Shown: positions 27,407 through 35,371, numbered from the stretch's first letter. The stretch: 64,000 nucleotides of DNA from Streptomyces sp. NRRL S-340 (GCF_000720185.1 NZ_JOIY01000015.1:112590-176589), one strand, 5' to 3'. Notes: generated by a model from the sequence alone, not told the origin. Program-made: numbers and translations.

Positions 27407-27695
27407 TCGCCGAACAGTACCGGCCCCGGTCGAACAGGACGGAGTCACGTCCTCATGTCGCCCCACCGCCCCCGCCGCCCCCACGGCGCGCCGCGGCACC
27501 GCTGCCCCCGGCGGCCCGGCTCCCCCGGTTCCGCCTCCGCGGCGCACCCGTACGGCGTCTTCCCGCCCGGGACACGGATCCCATACGTTCCCTTTGCACC
27601 TTTACGGGGAATTGTCGGAGGCGGGCGGCCGGACCAGCCGGCCGCCCGCCCGGCGGCTCCCCGCCGTACGCCCTCTCGCCCACCGGGAGCCGCCC

Positions 27696-28787
27696 ATGCC
27701 GCCCCTGCCGTACGCCCCGCGCGTCTACGACCCGCGCCGCATCGGCTACGCCGCCGAACTGGCCCAGGGCACCGACCGGTTCCACGAACCGCGCCGCGAG
27801 GACTGCCCCTGGTGCGGGTCGGCCCGGCTGCGCACCCGGCTGCGCGCGCCCGACCTGCTCCAGCGCAAGCCGGGCCGGTTCACGCTCGACCAGTGCCGGG
27901 ACTGCGGACACGCCTTCCAGAACCCCCGGCTCACCCCGGCGGGACTGGCCTTCTACCACCGGGACTTCGACGAGAGCGACCCGGGCGGGCTGCCCGACCC
28001 GGTGCTCGCCGCCCGCCGCAGCCACCGCAGGCACCGCTGGGACGCCCGGCTGATGCGCGACGTGGGCGAGCCGGAGAGCTGGCTCGACGTCGGCACGGGC
28101 CACGCCCACTTCCCCGCCGCGGCCCGGGAGGTGTTCCCGTACACCTCCTTCGACGGACTCGACCCGACGCCCCGCGTCCAGGCAGCCCGCGCGGCCGGAC
28201 GGATCGAGGAGGCCCACGTCGGACACCTCGGCGACCCGCGGATCGCCGAACGCCTGCGCGGGCGCTACGACGTGGTCAGCATGTTCCACCACCTCGCCCA
28301 CGCCCCCGACCCCCGCGCGGAACTGCGCGGCGCGCTCACCGCGCTGCGCCCCGGCGGCCACCTCCTGATCGAACTGCCCGACCCGGGCAGCGTGTTCGCC
28401 CGGCTCCTCGGCAAGTGGTGGCTGCCGCACGGCCAACCGCGCCACCTGCACCTGCCGCCCCTGCGCAACCTCCGCGCCGAGCTGGAGTCCGCGGGCTGCA
28501 CGGTCCTCGTCACCGACCGGCGGACCCCGCACACACCGAACGACCTCTCGGCGGCCCTCGCGCTGGTCCTCGCCCGCGCCCTGCCCGCCCCCGACGCGCC
28601 CTGGCGCCGGACCCCGCCGGCCGCGCCCCGGCGGGCCCTGCGCGCGGTCCTCGCCGCCGCGACCGGCCCGCTCGTCGACGTGGCCGCGCTGGTCGACCTC
28701 GTCCTCGCCCCGCTGCTGCGCCGTACCCCGGGCCTGTCGAACACCTACCGGGTCGTCGCCCGCCGCGACACGGCCCGGCCGGTCTGA
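27696..28787 (+). CDS. Zinc-ribbon class I SAM-dependent methyltransferase
   Basis: 363 residues. An N-terminal zinc-binding pair CPWCGS ... CRDCGH lies at about residues 33-68, followed by a Rossmann-like methyltransferase domain with motif I ESWLDVGTGHAHFP and a later YDVVSMFHHLAHAPDP and LRPGGHLLIELPDPG. This layout resembles methyltransferases acting on sugars or glycolipids, but the acceptor is unknown. The C-terminal 60 residues contain a hydrophobic stretch (LVDVAALVDLVLAPLL). ATG 27696 has GGGAG six bases upstream. It converges on the cobU fusion with a 22-base gap. Confidence 0.85.
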   Translation: MPPLPYAPRVYDPRRIGYAAELAQGTDRFHEPRREDCPWCGSARLRTRLRAPDLLQRKPGRFTLDQCRDCGHAFQNPRLTPAGLAFYHRDFDESDPGGLPDPVLAARRSHRRHRWDARLMRDVGEPESWLDVGTGHAHFPAAAREVFPYTSFDGLDPTPRVQAARAAGRIEEAHVGHLGDPRIAERLRGRYDVVSMFHHLAHAPDPRAELRGALTALRPGGHLLIELPDPGSVFARLLGKWWLPHGQPRHLHLPPLRNLRAELESAGCTVLVTDRRTPHTPNDLSAALALVLARALPAPDAPWRRTPPAAPRRALRAVLAAATGPLVDVAALVDLVLAPLLRRTPGLSNTYRVVARRDTARPV

Positions 28788-28809
28788 CCCGCGGGCGGCA
28801 CCGGCGGCC

Positions 28810-30021
28810 TCACCCGCGCAGCGGCAGCGCCTGGCCCGCCACCACCAGCAGGACCTGTTCGCACTCGGCGGCGAAGGCCGCGTTCAGGCGGCCCAGTTCG
28901 TCGCGGTAGCGGCGGCCCGAGGCGGTGGCCGGGACGATGCCCGAGCCGACCTCGTTGGAGACGGCGACCACGGTCCGGCGGGCGGCGCGCACGGCCGACG
29001 TCAACGCGGCCGTACGCTCCCGCAGGGACCGTTCACCGCCGGCCGCCCACTCGTCGTCGTCCCAGGCGCCGACCGCGTCCATCGCGTCCGTCAGCCACAG
29101 GGACAGGCAGTCGATCAGCAGGGGCGGCCCGTCCTGTGCGAGCAGCGGCACCAGGTCGCAGGTCTCGGCCGTGCGCCACGAGCCCGGCCGCCGCTCCCGG
29201 TGCGCGGCGACCCGCGCCGTCCACTCGCTGTCGCCGCCCCGGGTGCCGCCGGTGGCCACGTACAGCACCTCGGGGAAGGACCCCAGCCGCCGCTCGGCCT
29301 CCACCGACTTGCCCGACCGCGCGCCGCCCAGCACCAGCGTGCGCCGGGGCACGTCGGGCACGGCCGCCATGTTCTCGTACGCCCCGATGGCCAGCGTGGT
29401 GCCGTCCGGCACGGCCCGCGCCCCGGCCGCCGCCAGCCGCCGGGACAGCTCCGCACCGGGCGGTACGTCGTGGTCGAGGTGGACGGCGACGACGTCCGTC
29501 GCCCGGCCCACCGCTCCGGCCGCCCGCAGCTTCGCCAGCGCGTCCGGCCGCCCCACCACGTCCAGGAGGACCATGTCGTACGTCTGGACCGACCCCTCTT
29601 CCAGACCGGCCGGTGCGCCGCCCGGCGGCAGGTACAGCAGCCGCTTGCCGTCCGGCCCGGTCACCGCGTACCCCGTGCCCGGCGAATCCAGCGCCACCGC
29701 CCGCACCCGGTGCCCGGTCAGCAGGGCCAGTTCACGCCCGTCGGGCACCCGGCCGGGCTGCGGCAGCCCTGCGGGCACCTCCACGGCGGGTCCGTCGTGC
29801 GGATGGGACATCAGCACCTGCGCCACCTGCCCCAGCGACTGCCCGGCACGGGCGGCGGCGAACGCCACCCCGGGCGTCAGGTCCAGCAGCAGCGACCCGT
29901 CCACGAGCAGCGCCGTCGCCGCGCGGGCCTGCGCGCCGAGGGCCGTCGCGCAGGCCGCGCAGGGGCAGTGGGGGCGGGGAAGCCCCTCGGGGGCACCGGT
30001 ACCGAGCAAAGTCACGTCCAC
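28810..30021 (-). CDS. cobU: Metallo-beta-lactamase-like domain fused to CobU kinase/guanylyltransferase
   Basis: 403 residues in two parts. Residues 1-215 resemble a PhnP-type metallo-beta-lactamase fold (LLGTGAPEGLPRPHCPCAAC). The canonical metal motif HxHxDH is reduced to SHPHDGPAV at residues 72-80, so hydrolase activity is doubtful. Residues 225-403 are CobU: the P-loop LVLGGARSGKS at 229-239, LLIDCLSLWLTDAM, VVAVSNEVGSGIVP and YRDELGRLNAAFA. CobU phosphorylates adenosylcobinamide and transfers GMP to it, giving the substrate of CobS. The GTG start is at 30021. Convergence with the methyltransferase gene leaves only 22 bases. The function of the fused domain is unknown. Confidence 0.88.
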   Translation of the reverse strand: MDVTLLGTGAPEGLPRPHCPCAACATALGAQARAATALLVDGSLLLDLTPGVAFAAARAGQSLGQVAQVLMSHPHDGPAVEVPAGLPQPGRVPDGRELALLTGHRVRAVALDSPGTGYAVTGPDGKRLLYLPPGGAPAGLEEGSVQTYDMVLLDVVGRPDALAKLRAAGAVGRATDVVAVHLDHDVPPGAELSRRLAAAGARAVPDGTTLAIGAYENMAAVPDVPRRTLVLGGARSGKSVEAERRLGSFPEVLYVATGGTRGGDSEWTARVAAHRERRPGSWRTAETCDLVPLLAQDGPPLLIDCLSLWLTDAMDAVGAWDDDEWAAGGERSLRERTAALTSAVRAARRTVVAVSNEVGSGIVPATASGRRYRDELGRLNAAFAAECEQVLLVVAGQALPLRG

Positions 30022-30063
30022 GGACCCGATTTTCCAGTGTCGCCGCAGGTCTCGCGCATCCGG

Positions 30064-30240
30064 CTAGGCCCTGTCGTCACATTTCCGTCCGCCCCGCGAC
30101 GCCATGCACGCCCTCACGCCGCACCGGGCCCGGACCCAGGTCCAGGACGAGGGTCAGGGCCCGGCGCGCCGGGAGCACGCACCTGACGCCGCGAGGCCCG
30201 CCCCGCGGGCGGACGGCGGGAAGATGACGACAGGGCCTAG
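30064..30240. mobile_element. Candidate MITE, ~172 bp with terminal inverted repeats
   Basis: CTAGGCCCTGTCGTCA (30064-30079) is repeated inverted and exactly at 30225-30240. The inverted similarity continues inward (CATTTCCGTCCGCCC against TCTTCCCGCCGTCCGCCC, then CGCGACGCCA against CGCGGCGTCA). The outer C-TA/TA-G suggests a TA duplication inside a CTAG target, as expected for some IS5-group elements. There is no transposase gene inside, so it would be non-autonomous. It sits between the cobU fusion start and a small gene. Confidence 0.7.
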
Positions 30241-30347
30241 GCTGCGGGCAGGAGCCGGGCCATGATCGGCGTGGGGCGGCTCCGGCTGGGCAGTGTGTGC
30301 AAGTAGGTGCAATGTGTGCGGAGTGTGCTCACATCAGGGAGGCGTAC

Positions 30348-30566
30348 ATGGCGGCATGGACGTGGCGGTTCGAGACGGCCGACGGGGCGGAGGTCCAGCC
30401 CGCGGTGCAGCCGGAGGAGTTCACCACGCAGGGCGACGCCGAGTCCTGGATCGGTGAGAACTGGAAGGCCCTGGCCGACGGCGGCGCGGACCAGGTGCGG
30501 CTGTTCGAGGACGCCTCGGAGATCTACGGCCCGATGAGCCTGCACGCCGACCAGGCCCAGGCGTAG
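30348..30566 (+). CDS. Small conserved acidic protein, function unknown
   Basis: 72 residues (MAAWTWRFETADGAEVQP...), acidic, without signal or membrane segment. The pattern of WTWRFE, ESWIGENWKALADGGADQV and a C-terminal SLHADQAQA looks like a real soluble fold and resembles small streptomycete proteins I recall only as hypothetical. ATG 30348 has AGGGAGG eight bases upstream. An earlier in-frame ATG at 30297 would add a Cys/His-rich 17 residues without a ribosome-binding site. The 3' part overlaps in antisense the dubious tail of the serine protease frame. Confidence 0.75.
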   Translation: MAAWTWRFETADGAEVQPAVQPEEFTTQGDAESWIGENWKALADGGADQVRLFEDASEIYGPMSLHADQAQA

Positions 30567-32094
30567 CGCGCCCGGCCCACGGCCCGGCGCCGCCGGATCC
30601 GGCACCGGACCACCGGTTCCGGCACGGCCGGCGGGGCCGGGCTTTCCGGTTCCGGTGCGGCCGGCGGGGGCCGGACCGCCGGCTCCGCCGACGGCCCGCG
30701 GGGCCCGGGCTTCCCGTCCGGACGGCCCGCGGGACCGGCGCTCTTCGGTTTCGCGCGGTCCGCGGGGCCGCCTTTCCGGTTTCGACGCGATTGCGGCCTG
30801 CCGGCGGCGCCGGGCTCCGCGGTTGAGGCCGCCCGGCCGGCGGGGCCGGGGGCCGGGCGCCGCGGTCGGCCCGGTCCGCCGCGCCCGGCCCCTCCGGTTC
30901 CGGCGCGGCGGGGGAGCGGTCACCGGCCGCCCTCGCCCACTGCCGCTCCCGCGGTGCTGCCACTGCCGCTCCCGCGGTGCTGCCACTGCCGCTCCCGCGG
31001 TGCTGCCACTGCCGCTCCCGCGGTGCTGCCACTGCCACCCGCAGGACGATGTCCCCGGGCCGGATACCCGCCCGGTCCGCCGCGCCGCCGGCCTTCACGT
31101 CGACGACCGCCACCCCGGCGGGCTGGTAGGAGGCGTCGACGACGGTGCGTCCGGTGATGCCGAGCGCGGCCCGTCCCGAGTCGACGACCCTGCCGTACTT
31201 CACGATCTGACCGGCGATCGTCTTCACCAGGGACGCCGGGATCGCGAAGCCGATGCCGGGCGCCGCGCTGCCCCCGAGCTGCGGGTCGGTGGCGGCCAGC
31301 GTCGGGATCCCGATGACCCGCCCGTCGAGGTTCACCAGCGCGCCCCCGCTGTTGCCGGGGTTGATCGCCGCGGAGGTCTGCACCATGTCGGCGATGGTCG
31401 CCCCGGTGCCACCGCCGCTCTGTCCCTCGCTGACGGTCCGCCCGGTCGCCGACACGATCCCCTGGGTGACGCTCGACGACAGCCCCAGCGGGGAGCCCAT
31501 GGCGAGCACGATCTGTCCGACGGCGACCTTGTCCGAGTCGCCGAAGGCGGCCGCCTTCAGCCCGTGCGGCACCTTGTCCAGCTTGACGACCGCGAGGTCC
31601 TGCTCCGGGTAGGCCGAGACGAGCGTCGCCGTGAGCGTCTCCTCGCTGCCCGCCGTGGTGACGTGGAACCGCTTCTCGTTCCCCACGACGTGCGCGTTGG
31701 TGACGATGTGCCCCTTGTCGTCGTAGACGACCCCCGAGCCGAGGTCGCGGCTCGCCTGGATCTGGACGACCGACGGCAGGACCTCCTTGATCACCCGCTG
31801 GTAGTCGCTCTGCAGGTCGTCCGCGGTCGCCGGGGCGGCCACCTGCCGCCCGCCCGACGGCGCCCGGGTGCCGGAGGCCGCCGCCTCCTCCTCGGGCGGC
31901 GCGGTGGATCCGCTGCACCCGGACAGCACGGCGGCGCAGCACACCAGCGCGGCGAGCGGCCCGGTCAGGCGACGGGACCGGACACCCGCACGGAGCCCCG
32001 CACGAGGACGAGAGCGAGAACGGGAGCGGGAACGGGTACGGGCCCGGGCGCGGCCGAAGGCACGGACACGGGCACAGGCACGGGAGACGTCCAT
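30421..32094 (-). CDS. HtrA-like serine-protease lipoprotein with PDZ domain cut by a 23-bp repeat array
   Basis: The first 350 residues are a convincing HtrA/DegP-type protease: Arg-rich start, lipobox AAVLSGCSGS (Cys60), then a trypsin-like domain with His135 (TNAHVVG), Asp166 (YPEQDLAVVKL) and Ser249 (NPGNSGGALVN). A PDZ domain starts near residue 308 (AALGITG). The PDZ stops at GDIVLRVA where four 23-bp repeats begin. The second half of the domain is missing, and the frame runs on for about 200 residues of Arg/Pro/Gly-rich sequence with no domain character, ending inside an oppositely oriented gene. The true 3' end is therefore uncertain (somewhere between 30920 and 31040 is plausible). 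The gene is either truncated, phase-variable or misassembled here. Confidence 0.75.
   Translation of the reverse strand: MDVSRACARVRAFGRARARTRSRSRSRSRPRAGLRAGVRSRRLTGPLAALVCCAAVLSGCSGSTAPPEEEAAASGTRAPSGGRQVAAPATADDLQSDYQRVIKEVLPSVVQIQASRDLGSGVVYDDKGHIVTNAHVVGNEKRFHVTTAGSEETLTATLVSAYPEQDLAVVKLDKVPHGLKAAAFGDSDKVAVGQIVLAMGSPLGLSSSVTQGIVSATGRTVSEGQSGGGTGATIADMVQTSAAINPGNSGGALVNLDGRVIGIPTLAATDPQLGGSAAPGIGFAIPASLVKTIAGQIVKYGRVVDSGRAALGITGRTVVDASYQPAGVAVVDVKAGGAADRAGIRPGDIVLRVAVAAPRERQWQHRGSGSGSTAGAAVAAPRERQWARAAGDRSPAAPEPEGPGAADRADRGARPPAPPAGRPQPRSPAPPAGRNRVETGKAAPRTARNRRAPVPRAVRTGSPGPAGRRRSRRSGPRRPHRNRKARPRRPCRNRWSGAGSGGAGPWAGRATPGPGRRAGSSGRRSPRRPRTAAPGPRRRRPGPSSSHRSRTRRRPAW
30600..30937. repeat. 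Degenerate ~33-bp GC-rich repeats
   Basis: The words CCGGTTCCGG and TTTCCGGTTTCG recur near 30613, 30646, 30745, 30776 and 30890, surrounded by CGGCCGGCGGGGCCGG. The spacing is close to multiples of about 33. The stretch translates to low-complexity sequence in all frames and continues into the 23-bp array. Confidence 0.5.
30938..31036. repeat. 23-bp tandem array, 4 perfect copies plus 7 bases
   Basis: The unit starting CACTGCCGCTCCCGCGGTGC and ending TGC repeats at 30938, 30961, 30984 and 31007, with a partial copy to 31036. The copies are identical, which suggests recent expansion. As 23 is not a multiple of three, each copy gained or lost changes the downstream frame of the minus-strand protease gene. 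Confidence 0.95.
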
Positions 32095-32229
32095 GAGCCG
32101 AGTCTGTCGCCGCCCCGGCCGCCAGGCCCCCGGGACTCCGCCGTACGGGCGCCCCGTCCCCACCGGCGAGGGCGCGCCCCGGCCGCCTGCGGCCGGGCCA
32201 CGCGGAGACGGCCCGCGGCCCCTCGCAAG

Positions 32230-32450
32230 GCGGCCCGCAGCGACCGAGGGCCGGCGGCCGGCAGGGCGTCAGGAAGGCCGGCCGGCAGGGCGGTACGAGG
32301 GCCGGCCGGCGGGCGGGCGACGGGAACGCGGCCGGCAGGGCGGGGGTACGGGGGCCGGCGGTCGGCAGGGGGTCAGGAAGGCCGGCCGACAGGGCGAGGG
32401 GGCGGGAAGGCGGCCGGCAGGGCGACACGAAGGCCGCGCTCCAGGGCGGA
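32230..32450. repeat. Degenerate ~25-bp repeats in intergenic gap
   Basis: CCGGCAGGGCG recurs at 32258, 32282, 32332 and 32414, with variants near 32307, 32360, 32384 and 32438, giving a period of about 25. It fills most of the 426-base gap between the protease start (32094) and the methyltransferase stop (32521). I see no gene there. Confidence 0.65.
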
Positions 32451-32520
32451 CGAAGACGGCCCGCGGGGCGGCCGGGGGCCGGCCGTCCCCGCGGGCCGAT
32501 CGTGAGGCCGTCCGCGGGTC

Positions 32521-33309
32521 CTATCCGCGCACCCCGCACAGATGCAGCAGCGCCGCCACCCCGCGGTACGGGTCGGTCCGCCCGGCCCGCTCCTCGGTGT
32601 CCAGCAGCGCCGCCACGTCCGCCGGCGGTTCGGCACCGTCCACCGCCGTGTCCGTGAAGACCCGCACCCCGTACCAGGCGTGCAGCGGCGCCCCGATCCC
32701 GGCGAGGGTCGCGGTCAGGTCGGCGAGCCGGTCCGCCCGTACGTCCAGGCCCAGCCGGTTGCGGTACACCGTCGTGTCGAAGGCGGCCAGCGCCGCCGCC
32801 CAGTCGCCGGACAGCCCCGGCCGCATCGCCAGCGCGTCGGCGTTGCGCACCAGCAGCGACAGCAGGCCGCCCGGTGCGAGCATCCGGGCCAGCCCGGCCA
32901 GCAGCGGGTCGGGCTCCTCGACGTACATCAGCACGCCGTGGCACAGCACGACGTCGAAGCTGCCCGGCAGGAAGTGCACGCCGGTGTCCTGCCCGTCGCC
33001 CTCGACGATCCGCATCCGCGCCCGGATGCCCTCGGGCTCGGCGGCCAGCGACCGGCGGGCCACGGAGATCATCTTCTGGTCGCGCTCCAGGCCGGTGACC
33101 TGGTGCCCGGCCCGGGCCAGCCGCAGTGCCTGCGTGCCCTGCCCCATCCCGACGTCGAGCACCCGCAGCCGCTGCCCGACGGGGAACCGCCCGGCTATCT
33201 GCTCGTCGAGCTGCCGGGCCACCAGTTCCTGCCGTACGACATCACGCAGTCCGCCCAGCTTCGCCAGCCAGGCGTCTGCCGCACCCCCGGAGAAAGCGGT
33301 CGTACTCAG
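32521..33309 (-). CDS. Class I SAM-dependent methyltransferase with probable CTG start
   Basis: 262 residues. Motif I LRVLDVGMGQGTQALRLA, then VTGLERDQKMI, FDVVLCHGVLMYVEEPDPL and LAPGGLLSLLVRN, are the standard methyltransferase motifs. It resembles CmoA/UbiE-like or tRNA-modifying enzymes, but the substrate is open. No ATG, GTG or TTG exists in frame between the end of the upstream gene and residue 36. CTG at 33307-33309 overlaps the upstream TGA as CTGA, exactly where an ATGA coupling would be expected, and GTGGGGA lies 7-8 bases before it. The protein would begin (M)STTAFSGGAADAWL. Translation by coupling to DUF3043 is inferred. Confidence 0.8.
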   Translation of the reverse strand: MSTTAFSGGAADAWLAKLGGLRDVVRQELVARQLDEQIAGRFPVGQRLRVLDVGMGQGTQALRLARAGHQVTGLERDQKMISVARRSLAAEPEGIRARMRIVEGDGQDTGVHFLPGSFDVVLCHGVLMYVEEPDPLLAGLARMLAPGGLLSLLVRNADALAMRPGLSGDWAAALAAFDTTVYRNRLGLDVRADRLADLTATLAGIGAPLHAWYGVRVFTDTAVDGAEPPADVAALLDTEERAGRTDPYRGVAALLHLCGVRG

Positions 33310-33905
33310 GGCCGTTCCCCACGCTTGACCTGCGGCTTCGGCAGGCGCAGGCGGCGCATCTGGAGCGAGCGCATCAGCCCGTAGGCGACGGCGCCCTTGC
33401 GGCTCTCGTCCGGGAAGCGCTCCGCCAGCCGCTTCTTCAGCCGCAGGCCGCTCGCGATCGAGTCGAGCACGATCAGCACGATCACGACGAGCCACAGCAG
33501 CAGCGCGATGTTCTGGAGATAGCCGACCCGCACCATGCTCAGCACCAGGATGACCACGGCCATCGGCAGGAACCACTCGGCGATGTTGAACCGCGAGTCG
33601 ATGAAGTCACGCGCGAACTTGCGCACCGGGCCCTTGTCCCGGGCCGGGAGGTAGCGCTCGTCGCCGCTGGCCAGCGCCTGGCGCTGCCGCTCCATCTGGA
33701 CGCGGCGCTCCTCCCGCTGCCGCTTGGCGGCCTCCTTGCGGTTGGTCGGCGTGTGGGCGACGCTGCGGCGCTGGCTCTGGGCCTCACTCCTCTTCGGCGT
33801 GGGGCGGCCCTTGGGCGCCTGCGGGTCACGGGGCTGCTTGGAGATGCTCACCGGCGTCTTTTCGGCCACCGGCGCCTTCTCTTCCTTGGCACGGCTACGG
33901 AACAC
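33306..33905 (-). CDS. DUF3043 membrane protein
   Basis: 199 residues. A charged Lys/Arg/Glu/Pro N-terminal 100 residues (SKQPRDPQAPKGRPTPKRSE) is followed by FARDFIDSRFNIAEWFLP and two membrane helices (AVVILVLSMVRVGYL and ALLLWLVVIVLIVLDSIA). This is the DUF3043 pattern found across actinobacteria, with no assigned role. GTG 33905 gives the usual N-terminus. ATG 33935 is an alternative. It overlaps the next gene by four bases (CTGA) and is divergent from pspA. Confidence 0.85.
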   Translation of the reverse strand: MFRSRAKEEKAPVAEKTPVSISKQPRDPQAPKGRPTPKRSEAQSQRRSVAHTPTNRKEAAKRQREERRVQMERQRQALASGDERYLPARDKGPVRKFARDFIDSRFNIAEWFLPMAVVILVLSMVRVGYLQNIALLLWLVVIVLIVLDSIASGLRLKKRLAERFPDESRKGAVAYGLMRSLQMRRLRLPKPQVKRGERP

Positions 33906-34190
33906 AAATCCCAAGGGTACGGGCTCGACCCGCATGGACCCCAGCCCGGTGGGGAACGATCCGGCAACGCCGGTCGTCTCACAGGGACAGGGGGAGGGCG
34001 GTGCGCACGCCCGGCGGAAGGCGTCTCGGGGATCACCTACTCCCTGCGCCGGATCGGAAACGCGCGCAGTCGTCCTTGGGGATGACCGCATCCGTTCCCG
34101 AACAGTGCGGTAATGGATGCAGGGCCCGTACTGTGGGTTCTGTCGCAGAGCTGTGAGCTGGAGTCCGTCAGAAGGGGGCGCGCGAAGCCC

Positions 34191-34988
34191 ATGAGCGGTG
34201 TCATGAAGCGTATGGGGATGATCTTCCGCGCGAAGGCGAACAAGGCCCTTGACCGGGCCGAGGACCCGCGCGAGACCCTCGATTACTCGTACCAGAAGCA
34301 GCTCGAGCTGCTGCAGAAGGTCCGCCGCGGCGTCGCCGACGTGGCGACCAGCCGCAAGCGGCTGGAACTCCAGCTCAACCAGTTGCAGCAGCAGTCCGGC
34401 AAGCTGGAGGACCAGGGCCGCAAGGCGCTCGCGCTGGGCCGCGAGGACCTGGCCCGCGAGGCCCTCTCCCGCCGCGCTGCGCTCCAGCAGCAGGTGACGG
34501 ACCTGGAGACGCAGCACTCCACCCTCCAGGGCGAGGAGGAGAAGCTCACTCTCGCGGCCCAGCGGCTGCAGGCCAAGGTCGACGCCTTCCGCACCAAGAA
34601 GGAGACGATCAAGGCCACCTACACCGCCGCCCAGGCGCAGACCCGCATCGGCGAGGCGTTCTCCGGCATCTCCGAGGAGATGGGCGATGTGGGCCTGGCC
34701 ATCCAGCGCGCCGAGGACAAGACGCAGCAGCTCCAGGCCCGCGCCGGCGCGATCGACGAACTGCTCGCCTCCGGGGCGCTGGACGACCCCACCGGCACGG
34801 CCAAGGACGACATCGCCGCCGAGCTGGACCGCATCTCCGGTGGTACGGATGTAGAGCTGGAACTGCAGCGCATGAAGGCCGAGCTGGCCGGAGGCTCGTC
34901 CGCGGACCGCCAGGCGATCGAGGGCGCCCAGGGCCAGGCGCAGTCCCAGCAGCAGCCGAAGGACACCCCCCGCTTCGACAAGCAGTGA
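34191..34988 (+). CDS. pspA: PspA/IM30 family membrane-stress protein
   Basis: 265 residues, almost entirely long alpha-helical coiled coil, with the family start MKRMGMIFRAKANKALDRAEDPRETLDYSY. PspA proteins form ESCRT-III-like assemblies on the inner face of the membrane and protect it on proton leakage. The C-terminal 40 residues are Gln/Ala-rich. ATG 34191 has GAAGGGGG upstream. The next gene encodes a PspAA-like partner 64 bases downstream. No pspF-type activator is nearby, in line with actinobacteria using sigma factors. Confidence 0.93.
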   Translation: MSGVMKRMGMIFRAKANKALDRAEDPRETLDYSYQKQLELLQKVRRGVADVATSRKRLELQLNQLQQQSGKLEDQGRKALALGREDLAREALSRRAALQQQVTDLETQHSTLQGEEEKLTLAAQRLQAKVDAFRTKKETIKATYTAAQAQTRIGEAFSGISEEMGDVGLAIQRAEDKTQQLQARAGAIDELLASGALDDPTGTAKDDIAAELDRISGGTDVELELQRMKAELAGGSSADRQAIEGAQGQAQSQQQPKDTPRFDKQ

Positions 34989-35052
34989 GCACCGTGGCAC
35001 CGGCCGCGGCCACCTCACCGGGAACCGGGGCCCAGGCGCCGAGGAGGGCGAC

Positions 35053-35331
35053 ATGATCGTACGGATCATGGGGGAGGGACAGGTGAGGCTGGCCGACGGC
35101 CACTTCACCGAACTGAACAGGCTGGACGACGAACTCCTGGCGGAAGTGGAGAAGGGCGACGGGCCGGGCTTCCGCCGCACCCTGGCCGCGCTCCTCGCCA
35201 GGGTCCGGGAGCTGGGCGAACCCCTCCCGGACGACTCGCTGGAACCGTCCGAGCTGATCCTGCCCGCCGCGGAGGCCACCCTGGAGGAAGTGCGGGACAT
35301 GCTCAGCGACGACGGTCTGATCCCCGGCTGA
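35053..35331 (+). CDS. PspA-associated protein PspAA
   Basis: 92 residues: MIVRIMGEGQVRLADGHFTE is the PspAA-like N-terminus, followed by NRLDDELLAEVEKGD and a C-terminal acidic helix. Genes for this small domain often follow pspA in actinobacteria and cyanobacteria. The protein is thought to modulate PspA assembly (family knowledge, weak). The ribosome-binding site GAGGAGGGCGAC lies directly before ATG 35053. Confidence 0.85.
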   Translation: MIVRIMGEGQVRLADGHFTELNRLDDELLAEVEKGDGPGFRRTLAALLARVRELGEPLPDDSLEPSELILPAAEATLEEVRDMLSDDGLIPG

Positions 35332-35371
35332 GCATCCCCGGCGCGCGAATCCCGGGCGGGCAGCCCCTCCC

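Noticed and set aside
21592..30021. Cobalamin riboswitch near cobS/cobT/cobU
   Set aside because: I found no B12-box-like sequence in any upstream region of these genes.
30237..30986. Minus-strand frame that continues after the 23-bp array to 30237
   Set aside because: As a separate gene it has no start signal and low-complexity sequence. It matters only as one of the possible tails of the protease gene.
30938..31036. CRISPR array
   Set aside because: Units are directly adjacent without unique spacers and no cas gene is present. This is a tandem minisatellite.
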